This document shows, piece by piece, positions 19,412 to 26,589 of a stretch of 64,000 nucleotides of DNA. Location: the NCBI GenBank assembly GCA_944321735.1, contig CALUMK010000012.1, forward strand, positions 1-64,000. The letters are read 5' to 3'. Origin of the DNA: an uncultured Bacteroidales bacterium (GTDB lineage Bacteria > Bacteroidota > Bacteroidia > Bacteroidales > P3). The translations under genes were made by a program, and so were the position numbers. Under the pieces are notes generated by a model. The model was not told the DNA's origin. It worked only from the letters and a program-made list of their open reading frames with translations, and searched no databases. Numbering within the stretch: position 1 is the first letter of the stretch; each line of letters starts with the position of its first letter.

Positions 19412-20215
19412 ATGGAAATGATGCAGTATGGTATATGCGGCCTGTCCCATCTCCCCGTGCGGGCAACAGTCTCGGATGCTTCTGAAATGTTGACGGAGCT
19501 TCTGTTCGGGGATTTGGTTCGGGTTATCGATTCGTATAAGCAATGGTGCAAGGTGGAGAATCAGCAGGATGGCTATGAGGGTTGGGTCGATTCAAAGCAA
19601 TTGATGCCTTTGTCGAAAGAGGAATTTGATGAAGCCTTGGCCGATACAAGCCATTTCTTCACTACGGATTTCTTGACAAGTCTGGAACGCAAGCAGGATG
19701 CTTCGTTTTTTCGCGTCGGCATGGGATGCCGTTTGCCATTTTATCAGGAGGATACGCATTGTTTCCGAATGGGAATGCAAGAGTTCGTCTGCCACGGTGC
19801 TGTGATGAAGAGTCCCGCCCCCCATGCCCGGTGTATGGAGGCTATATTGGAGCGGGCTGTCTCTTTGGTAAATACGCCGTATTTGTGGGGAGGGAAGACT
19901 AATTTTGCTTTGGATTGTTCTGGTCTGACCCAGTTATTGTATCGGATGTATGGCGTGGATTTGCCTCGGGACGCTTTCCAGCAAGCCTTGGAAGGGCAGG
20001 ATATCGCTTTGCTGGAGGAGGCTCGGACTGGGGATTTGCTTTTTTTTGACAATGCGGACGGTAAAATCGTGCATGTCGGGATTTATACAGGCGATAGCCG
20101 TATTGTTCATGCCAGCGGCTGTGTCAGAATCGATGCAGTGGATCACCAAGGGATTTTTCGTCATGATTGGGGAAATTATTCCCATCATTTACGGTTGATC
20201 AAGAGAGTTTTTTGA
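19412..20215 (+). CDS. NlpC/P60-family cell-wall endopeptidase with SH3 domains
   Basis: The 267-residue protein combines bacterial SH3-like regions (about 1-140; VRATVSDASEMLTELLFGD, GWVDSKQL) with an NlpC/P60 cysteine peptidase. The nucleophile is Cys169 in FALDCSGLTQ, and the His is His221 in HVGIYTGD, with VHASG following. Such enzymes cut peptidoglycan stem peptides between D-Glu and diamino acid, as in the dipeptidyl-peptidase VI type. No signal peptide is seen, so it may be cytoplasmic and act in cell-wall peptide recycling. It is convergent with murA. Confidence 0.9.
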   Translation: MEMMQYGICGLSHLPVRATVSDASEMLTELLFGDLVRVIDSYKQWCKVENQQDGYEGWVDSKQLMPLSKEEFDEALADTSHFFTTDFLTSLERKQDASFFRVGMGCRLPFYQEDTHCFRMGMQEFVCHGAVMKSPAPHARCMEAILERAVSLVNTPYLWGGKTNFALDCSGLTQLLYRMYGVDLPRDAFQQALEGQDIALLEEARTGDLLFFDNADGKIVHVGIYTGDSRIVHASGCVRIDAVDHQGIFRHDWGNYSHHLRLIKRVF

Positions 20216-20275
20216 GGGGGGGGCTTGTCTCTCTTGAGGGGGTGTCGGGCTGGCTTGGTGGGTATTTCATGCGGT

Positions 20276-21586
20276 TCAGTCGTCAAGGCGTCTGATTCTG
20301 GCTCCGATATGGTTCAAGCGTTCATCGATTCGTTCATATCCCCGATCGATTTGTTCTATATTATGGATGGTGCTTGTGCCTTCGGCCGACATGGCGGCTA
20401 TCAGCAAGGCGACACCGGCACGGATATCGGGCGAGACCATGGAAATGCTGTGCAAGGGAAATTCGCGGTTCAGGCCGATAACAGTGGCTCGATGCGGATC
20501 GCAGAGGATAATCTTGGCTCCCATGCTAATCAGATTGTCAACAAAGAACAGACGGCTTTCAAACATTTTTTGATGTATCAGCACGCTGCCTTTGGCTTGG
20601 GTGGCTGTAACTAACGCGATGCTGATCAAGTCCGGAGTGAATCCAGGCCAAGGTGCATCGGCGATGGTCAATATGGAGCCATCTCTGGAGTTTTCTATGG
20701 TGTAGCGGTCTTGGGCGGGGATATACAAGTCGTTGCCCCGATTTTCGATATGTATCCCTAAGCGTTTGAAAACTTGCGGGATATTCCCAAGGTATTGGAT
20801 TTCTACATTTCGTATTGTGATTTCGGAACGGGTCATGGCCGCCATTCCGATGAAACTGCCTACTTCGATCATGTCTGGCAGCAATGTGTGTTCTGCTCCA
20901 TGTAATTCGTGAACACCTTCTATTTGGAGGAGATTGGAGCCGATACCGGTGATTCTGGCACCCATTTTTACTAGAAGGCGGCAGAGTTGCAGGACATAGG
21001 GTTCACAGGCAGCGTTGAATATCGTGGTTGTTCCTTTGGCTAAAACGGCAGCCATCACGATATTGGCCGTTCCCGTCACGGAAGCTTCATCCAGAAGCAT
21101 GTATCTTCCTTGCAGTTGCTTGGCTTCAACGCGGAAGGCGTGTTCTGTGGTGTCGTAGGTTACATGGGCTCCTAAATTTTCGAATCCTGTGAAGTGCGTG
21201 TCGAGTTTGCGGCGGCCGATTTTGTCTCCTCCCGGCTGGGGAACAAGGGTTTTCCCGATACGTGCCAATAGCGGTCCTGCCGTCATTACCGATCCTCTCA
21301 GGCTTCCCGTCTTTTTCTTGAAATCGTCGGTGTACAGGTAATCCGTATTCAGTTCATCGGCGCAAAAACTGAAGTCGTGAGCACCGGTTTGCTCCACTTT
21401 GACACCAAGGCATCGCAGCAGTTCAATCAGTTTGAGTACATCCCTGATAATCGGAATATTATGCAATACTACTTTCTCTTTTGTCAAAAGACAGGCACAG
21501 ATGACCTGCAAAGCTTCATTTTTTGCACCTTGTGGTGTCAGGCAGCCGCTCATGCGGCATCCGCCTGTGATGGCGAACGAACTCAA
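20276..21586 (-). CDS. murA: UDP-N-acetylglucosamine 1-carboxyvinyltransferase
   Basis: MurA performs the first committed step of peptidoglycan synthesis, transferring enolpyruvate from PEP to UDP-GlcNAc. The substrate motif PQGAKNEALQ is at 18-27, and the rest follows the EPSP-synthase fold. In the active-site loop the sequence is PQPGGDKIGRRKLD, so Asp121 stands where E. coli has Cys115. Natural Asp forms are active but not alkylated by fosfomycin. The start is a TTG at 21584-21586 that overlaps the DUF4290 stop as TTGA, matching the family start; this suggests coupling. Length (436) is normal. Confidence 0.96.
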   Translation of the reverse strand: MSSFAITGGCRMSGCLTPQGAKNEALQVICACLLTKEKVVLHNIPIIRDVLKLIELLRCLGVKVEQTGAHDFSFCADELNTDYLYTDDFKKKTGSLRGSVMTAGPLLARIGKTLVPQPGGDKIGRRKLDTHFTGFENLGAHVTYDTTEHAFRVEAKQLQGRYMLLDEASVTGTANIVMAAVLAKGTTTIFNAACEPYVLQLCRLLVKMGARITGIGSNLLQIEGVHELHGAEHTLLPDMIEVGSFIGMAAMTRSEITIRNVEIQYLGNIPQVFKRLGIHIENRGNDLYIPAQDRYTIENSRDGSILTIADAPWPGFTPDLISIALVTATQAKGSVLIHQKMFESRLFFVDNLISMGAKIILCDPHRATVIGLNREFPLHSISMVSPDIRAGVALLIAAMSAEGTSTIHNIEQIDRGYERIDERLNHIGARIRRLDD

Positions 21587-22347
21587 AATTGCCTCCGTTT
21601 CTTGAATCGGGCAGTCCCTTGGTTGAAACCATGGTTATCGTCACGGTTCTGGTAGAAGCGGTGGGTGTTCCCGTTGTTATTGTATGTGTTTCGGTTGTTG
21701 TTATTGTTGTAGTTGTTGTTCTGATAGTTCCGCCGTCCTGAACTTTCGTAGGCATTCACATTAATGTACTTGTTCTTGCGCTCTAAACTGGGCTTGTTGT
21801 AGAAAGAGGAATACACCTCGCCCTTCATGGCTTCCGTATATTGCAGTTTGCCGTTAGAGATAATGCTCAAATGCTCCGCTACCAACTCGTCGCTCAGGAT
21901 ATCATCGTTCCACAGGTAATAGGATTTCTTCATCTGGACGGTAATCATGTTCAGCAAGGCATCTTTTTCTTTCCCGTCCGGCATTTCGGCGGCTTTGCGG
22001 ATCATGGCTTCGAGTGTCTTGCCATAGTAACGGAAACGGATATGAGTGGATTTGTAATGGAATGTATGGTTCCGTTTCTGATTCTCTTCCTTGACGGGAG
22101 CCGGATAGGGGTTGTCGATATCCAGCTTGTAGTCGGACATGATAATGAGCTGGTCGTAGAGTTTGTGCATGTAATCATCCAGTTCCCTGACTTGGGGGTT
22201 TAGTACCTGCATGAATTTCAAGATGGTTTGTGCGGCACGGTTCCGGGCTACTTTGCTGGGGATGTTAACGGTGAAATCAACCATTTCCTGGATTCCCCTT
22301 CCGTATTCGGAATAAACCAAAGGGCGTTTCTGTGTGTTATATTTCAT
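21583..22347 (-). CDS. DUF4290 family protein with Asn-rich tail
   Basis: The 254-residue protein matches DUF4290 as I know it: KRPLVYSEYGRGIQEMVDF at the start, a helical core (NPQVRELDDYMHKLYDQL; HIRFRYYGKTLEAMI) and YLWNDDILSDELVAEHL. The function is unknown; the family is confined to Bacteroidota. From about residue 205 the tail is dominated by Asn, Tyr and Arg (RRNYQNNNYNNNNNRN), encoded by an AAC/AAT-rich stretch at 21664-21735, and ends in FKKRRQF. It is the first gene of a pair with murA, overlapping it by four bases. Confidence 0.85.
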   Translation of the reverse strand: MKYNTQKRPLVYSEYGRGIQEMVDFTVNIPSKVARNRAAQTILKFMQVLNPQVRELDDYMHKLYDQLIIMSDYKLDIDNPYPAPVKEENQKRNHTFHYKSTHIRFRYYGKTLEAMIRKAAEMPDGKEKDALLNMITVQMKKSYYLWNDDILSDELVAEHLSIISNGKLQYTEAMKGEVYSSFYNKPSLERKNKYINVNAYESSGRRNYQNNNYNNNNNRNTYNNNGNTHRFYQNRDDNHGFNQGTARFKKRRQF

Positions 22348-22361
22348 AGAATCATCAAACA

Positions 22362-22380
22362 GCCTGCATTTCTTGCAGGC
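22362..22380. promoter_or_regulatory. Hairpin just upstream of the DUF4290-murA start
   Basis: GCCTGCA (22362-22368) pairs with TGCAGGC (22374-22380) around a 5-base loop, 15 bases before the DUF4290 ATG on the minus strand. It may affect translation initiation. Confidence 0.35.
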
Positions 22381-22514
22381 ATATCATAAAAAATACTGAA
22401 TTCCGTATAGTAGAACGAACCAAACAGGCTTGCTTTGCCGATGCGGAGATGACGTCTCGTAAGCAACCTATTCCATCCGGAGACAAAATGCCATCTATCG
22501 ATGCATTTTATGCA

Positions 22515-22522
22515 GCAAAGAT
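22515..22522 (-). promoter_or_regulatory. -7 element for DUF4290-murA
   Basis: The minus strand reads TATCTTTG, a full TAnnTTTG match, 168 bases before the ATG. No convincing -33 element is seen. On the plus strand TAATTTCG (22535-22542) may serve priA. Confidence 0.45.
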
Positions 22523-22628
22523 AAGAAGAAATTTGTAATTTCGCTTGTTTGGATGCTTGGGATGTTTTGCTTGGCTGCTCAGTTGCCGGGCTTGTATTCC
22601 TGAGATGTTATTCTCAACACTGTAAAAG

Positions 22629-25091
22629 ATGTCCATGTTTGTAGATGTTCAGCTTCCGTTGCCTTTGCATGCAACCTTTACCTATTCTGTTCCATCGGAA
22701 ATGAAGCCGGAGGCAAAGGTCGGGGTGCGGGTCTGTGTGCCTTTCGGGCAAGGGAAGATTTATGCAGGGATTGTGAAGGAAGTACATGGGAACCGGCCTG
22801 GGAATTATGATGTGCGCGATATTATTTCGGTGCTGGACGAAGAGGCGGTGGTCGATGAGAACCAATTCCGTTTTTGGGCATGGATGGCAGACTACTATTT
22901 ATGTACGGAAGGCGAGGTGATGGCAGCAGCCTTGCCATCCGGATTCAAACTCAACAGCGAGACTAGGATAGTTATGCATCCGGATTTTGACGGGGATGTG
23001 TCCGGGTTGAGTGAAAGGCAGTTGGATATCATAGATGCGTTAGGACGCAAAAATGAGATGACCTTGACGGAAGCGGCGCAGGCGGCCTCTCAAGCAAAGG
23101 TTTTCCCTTTGATTCGGGGGTTGCGGGAAAGGGGCGTGATTTTGGTCAAGGAAGAAATATCGGAAAGGTATCGGCCGTTGTCCGAAGAATATTTGCGCTG
23201 GGGGGATGCGTATAAGGACAATCCACAGGCACAGCAGCAGGTTTTTGACAATCTTGAAAAGAAAGCATTCAAGCAGGTCGAACTTTTGATGGCTTATATT
23301 TCGTTGTATCCGCAATCGGAAGACGGCTGGGTCAGACGGGCATTGGTAAGCGGGAGCGTGCCCAATTCGGCAGCGCCTTTGCAGGCTTTGTTAAAAAAAG
23401 GGATTCTTTGTTCCCGGAAAAAGCATAAGAGCCGTCTGGAATTGTTGTCGGATAAAGAGTCGGATGCGCCAAAGGACGTGGTCTTGTCCGAAGCTCAGCA
23501 GCAAGCCTTTCAGGCGATAAAAGATGGATTGCGGCAAAAAGACGTCTGCCTGTTGCATGGGGTCACCTCCAGCGGGAAGACCGAAATCTATATCCGTTTG
23601 ATAAAGGAAGTGCTTGATCAAGGCAAGCAGGCGTTGTTCCTGCTGCCTGAGATTGCCTTGTCGGCGCAGATGATTGTACGTTTGCGGAGGTATTTCGGCG
23701 ACAAGGTCGGGGTGTACCATTCCCGTTACAACGAACCGGAGAAAGTGGAAATCTGGAAGAACACGGGAAGCCGTTACCAGATAATACTGGGGGCTCGTTC
23801 AGCCTTGTTTCTGCCTTACAAGAATCTGGGATTGGTGATAGTGGATGAAGAGCATGAGGGATCTTACAAGCAGCAAGATCCGGCACCTCGTTACCACGCT
23901 CGGGACGCGGCGGTCTTTCTGGCTCATCTGCATGGGGCTAAGACTGTGCTGGGCTCGGCTACTCCTTCCTTGGAGTCTTATTATAATGCATTGCATGGCA
24001 AGTACGCGTTGGCAACTTTGTTCACGCGCTATGGAGGAGTTAAGCTGCCAACCATTCTGGTTTCCAATTTGCGGGAGGAAAAACGGCAGAAGGGGATGCA
24101 AGGTGTTTTTTCTTCTTTACTGGTGGATAAGATGCGTGCGGCATTGGAACAAGGCAAGCAGGTAATCCTTTTTCAGAACCGGCGGGGTTTTTCGGCTCGC
24201 CTGGAGTGTGATGTGTGTGGTTATATGCCCGTTTGCGACAACTGCGATGTCACTTTGACGTATCACAAGCACCGAGGGGTGTTGATGTGCCATTACTGTG
24301 GTTATACTATACCACAGTTGCATGTCTGTCCTAAGTGCGGAAGCCCGAAGATGCAGTTGCGGGGAGCAGGGACAGAGAGAATAGAGGAGGATTTGGGGCT
24401 GTTGTTTCCTGATGCCAAGGTCGGCCGCATGGATTTGGATAGTACCAGAGGGAAAGGCGCTTACCATAAGATTATCGAAGATTTTCAAGACAGGAAGATT
24501 GATATTTTGGTGGGGACTCAAATGGTGACGAAAGGGCTTGATTTTGACAATGTGGCAGTTGTGGGGATTGTGGATGCCGACAGCCTTATCAGTTTTCCCG
24601 ATTTCCGAGCATACGAACGTAGTTTTCAGCTGATGACCCAGGTTAGTGGACGTGCGGGGCGTAAAGGCGGAGGTGGCGAAGTGGTTATACAAACCTATCG
24701 CCCAGATTATCAGGTAATCCAAGATGTTATGAATAATGATTATGCTTCCATGTTCGAGCATCAGTTGCAGGATCGTCTGATTTTCAAGTATCCTCCTTTC
24801 TATCGCTTGGTCCGGCTCAGCGTGCGGCATAAGGATGAGTCCATTGTGAGGGATGCGGCGGATTGCCTGGCTTCTATCTTGCGGCAAGTTTATGGCGAAC
24901 GGGTTCTGGGACCCGAATATCCTTTGGTCAGCCGGATTAATACTTATTATATCCGGGATATTCTGGTTAAGTTTGAGAAAAGCCCGATGATTGAGAAAAT
25001 GAAGCAAAGGTTAAAGGGCATTTTGGAATCGTTTTGGAAGGATGTGCGGTGGCGGCGGGTTCGTGTTTTGGTCGATGTCGATCCTTATTAA
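22629..25091 (+). CDS. priA: Primosomal protein N' (replication restart helicase)
   Basis: PriA recognises collapsed replication forks and reloads the replisome. The N-terminal fork-binding domain (VQLPLPLHATFTYSVP) is followed by a superfamily 2 helicase with Walker A GVTSSGKTE (near residue 312) and DEEH (near 407). The zinc-binding cysteine cluster comes next (CDVCGYMPVCDNC, CHYCGYTIPQLHVCPKCGS), then motifs V and VI (TQMVTKGLDFDNV, QVSGRAGRKGG). The 820-residue length is in the family range. The TAA stop is within an 18-bp tandem duplication next to a repeat element. Confidence 0.96.
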   Translation: MSMFVDVQLPLPLHATFTYSVPSEMKPEAKVGVRVCVPFGQGKIYAGIVKEVHGNRPGNYDVRDIISVLDEEAVVDENQFRFWAWMADYYLCTEGEVMAAALPSGFKLNSETRIVMHPDFDGDVSGLSERQLDIIDALGRKNEMTLTEAAQAASQAKVFPLIRGLRERGVILVKEEISERYRPLSEEYLRWGDAYKDNPQAQQQVFDNLEKKAFKQVELLMAYISLYPQSEDGWVRRALVSGSVPNSAAPLQALLKKGILCSRKKHKSRLELLSDKESDAPKDVVLSEAQQQAFQAIKDGLRQKDVCLLHGVTSSGKTEIYIRLIKEVLDQGKQALFLLPEIALSAQMIVRLRRYFGDKVGVYHSRYNEPEKVEIWKNTGSRYQIILGARSALFLPYKNLGLVIVDEEHEGSYKQQDPAPRYHARDAAVFLAHLHGAKTVLGSATPSLESYYNALHGKYALATLFTRYGGVKLPTILVSNLREEKRQKGMQGVFSSLLVDKMRAALEQGKQVILFQNRRGFSARLECDVCGYMPVCDNCDVTLTYHKHRGVLMCHYCGYTIPQLHVCPKCGSPKMQLRGAGTERIEEDLGLLFPDAKVGRMDLDSTRGKGAYHKIIEDFQDRKIDILVGTQMVTKGLDFDNVAVVGIVDADSLISFPDFRAYERSFQLMTQVSGRAGRKGGGGEVVIQTYRPDYQVIQDVMNNDYASMFEHQLQDRLIFKYPPFYRLVRLSVRHKDESIVRDAADCLASILRQVYGERVLGPEYPLVSRINTYYIRDILVKFEKSPMIEKMKQRLKGILESFWKDVRWRRVRVLVDVDPY

Positions 25092-25109
25092 GATGTCAAT
25101 CCTTATTAA
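25074..25109 (+). repeat. 18-bp tandem duplication over the priA stop
   Basis: GATGTCGATCCTTATTAA (25074-25091) is followed directly by a copy with one mismatch (25092-25109). The first copy contains the priA stop; the second ends at the first base of the palindromic element. Confidence 0.85.
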
Positions 25110-25305
25110 ACCCAAATCGGTCATTAGACACGCCGGGGCTGTTTTCGGTTAGGGAAATGAGGCTTTCGGGCATCTTGCCCGCTTCTGTCCGCATCCTGTT
25201 TCTCGCTACGCCTCGACGTAGCCCGCTACGCCTTCGGCTAGGCGAGAAGCATGCTGCATGACACAAGCGGGCAATCTCCCCAAAGTCTAATGACCGATTT
25301 GGGTT
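25109..25305. mobile_element. Palindromic MITE-like element (copy 2, complete)
   Basis: The element is 197 bp with perfect 21-bp terminal inverted repeats (25109-25129 and 25285-25305). Internal arms also pair: TTGCCCGCTT on the left with AAGCGGGCAA on the right, then onward to TTTCTCGC and GCGAGAAG, so the whole unit can fold as a long hairpin. Its right 77 bases recur at the window start inside rhuM. It encodes no protein. No clear target duplication is visible. The 25092-25456 gap also holds the adjacent palindrome at 25306. Confidence 0.75.
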
Positions 25306-25425
25306 AAAATGATTTTGAGTTTGGCATGTGTCCTTGAAAGTTTGCAGCGCTCGAAAGGATACCTGCGTGCGTTTCCTTGTATCCGGAGGTGTCTCCGTCT
25401 AGCACGCATCGTTCAAAATCATTTT
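25306..25425. repeat. Second inverted repeat abutting the MITE-like element
   Basis: A perfect 13-bp inverted repeat, AAAATGATTTTGA (25306-25318) and TCAAAATCATTTT (25413-25425), encloses 94 bases with weaker internal pairing. It begins on the base after the neighbouring element ends. It could also serve as the 3' end of the CPBP gene transcript. Confidence 0.6.
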
Positions 25426-25456
25426 TAGTGAAGGATCCGGCAAACCTCGTGAATCC

Positions 25457-26347
25457 TCAATCTTTTCTGATAGAATCTTTTAGCTTTTGGTATCGGAAAA
25501 TGAAAATAGAGAAGAATACCAGACCGGCAATGCTGACAAGCGTCCATTCCAAACCTAATGATTGGCTTAGGACATCGGGGTCGAGTTTGCTGTATCCTTT
25601 ATGGTAGCAGAATTCTATCAGGCAAGAGAATCCATTGTTGACAATATGCAGAATGGCTGGAACCCAGATAGAGCCGGAATAAAGGTAAGCGTAGCCGAGA
25701 ATACCTCCTAGCAGGCAACGCGGCAGGAATCCGGCTAGATCCATATGGACTGCGCTGAATACGATGGCTGTAACCCAGATTGCGGCATGGGAGGACTTGA
25801 ACCATTCGCCGAGCAGGTTTTGCAAGCCTCCCCGGAAGAGGAATTCCTCGCAGATTCCGGCAATGATAGCGATGACGAAGAAGGACATCAAGAATGTGAA
25901 CCAGCTATCGACGTGGAGCAATTGGTCGAGAATCGCTTCGGATTGAAGGGTCGTTTCTTTGAAGAAAGCATCGATTCCAGGGCTTAATTTCCAGGTTTTT
26001 CCCCATTCTTGCAAAGCGGAAATCAAAGGTGAGGATAACAGCAGGAAGACGAGTCCGCCCAGCAAAGGAATTGTTTTGGCGGGGCGGCGTATGTGCAGGA
26101 AATCGGCATCGCCCGCTTTTTTCATCCATGCCAGCCAAAGAGCGGGTATCAAGAAGCTTCCGATGGAGGAAAAGCCTTGGATGAATAGCAGAGATGCTGT
26201 TGTTGTGAGACTATCCATGCCGCCGATGAGGATGACTGCGAGGCTGGCGAGGTTTGAACTAATCAGGAGGCATCCGATGCAAATGGATATGAAATATAAC
26301 AGTTGCAGGGCATGGGGATATTGGTAGAATATTTCTCGTTGGCGCAT
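25457..26347 (-). CDS. CPBP-family intramembrane metalloprotease
   Basis: The 296-residue multi-helix protein carries the CPBP (Rce1-like, ABI) motifs: CEEFLFRGGLQ with Glu167, Glu168 and Arg172, then FSAVHMD with His201, and later HIVNN. These residues bind the catalytic metal within the membrane. About eight hydrophobic segments are visible. Bacterial members act on varied or unknown substrates. The ATG at 26347 is chosen because a strong promoter lies just upstream at 26399-26430, inside the longer open frame that begins at 26599. Confidence 0.88.
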   Translation of the reverse strand: MRQREIFYQYPHALQLLYFISICIGCLLISSNLASLAVILIGGMDSLTTTASLLFIQGFSSIGSFLIPALWLAWMKKAGDADFLHIRRPAKTIPLLGGLVFLLLSSPLISALQEWGKTWKLSPGIDAFFKETTLQSEAILDQLLHVDSWFTFLMSFFVIAIIAGICEEFLFRGGLQNLLGEWFKSSHAAIWVTAIVFSAVHMDLAGFLPRCLLGGILGYAYLYSGSIWVPAILHIVNNGFSCLIEFCYHKGYSKLDPDVLSQSLGLEWTLVSIAGLVFFSIFIFRYQKLKDSIRKD

Positions 26348-26398
26348 GTGTCTATAAGGATAAGGGGATGCTTTTCTGGCATCTGCGTTTATAATTGA

Positions 26399-26430
26399 CA
26401 AATATACGCAGAAGCCGAGAGCCATGCAAA
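26399..26430 (-). promoter_or_regulatory. Promoter of the CPBP protease gene
   Basis: On the minus strand TTTG (26430-26427) and TATATTTG (26406-26399) are 20 bases apart. The predicted leader is about 45 bases. Confidence 0.65.
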
Positions 26431-26516
26431 CGAGCTTGCTCGATTTGCATGGCCGAGGCGCTACCGGATATGCGGCGAAGCCGAATATGGCAGAAGCCGA
26501 ATATGGGGAAAATCCG

Positions 26517-26524
26517 TAAATTCG
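26517..26524 (+). promoter_or_regulatory. Possible -7 element for porZ-recO
   Basis: TAAATTCG differs by one base from TAnnTTTG and is about 65 bases before the chosen ATG at 26590. Similar GTAA.TTCGC sequences precede gyrA (54838) and priA (22535), so this may be a local variant. Confidence 0.35.
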
Positions 26525-26589
26525 CAATTTGAATTTTGGGGTGCGAGGGTAGAAGGGAATGGATTTGGGCAATAAATCAGGAGATAGAT

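Noticed and set aside
21664..21735. Trinucleotide-like tract as a CRISPR or phase-variable promoter
   Set aside because: It is in-frame coding sequence for the Asn-rich DUF4290 tail; changes would be in multiples of three if slippage is by codon.
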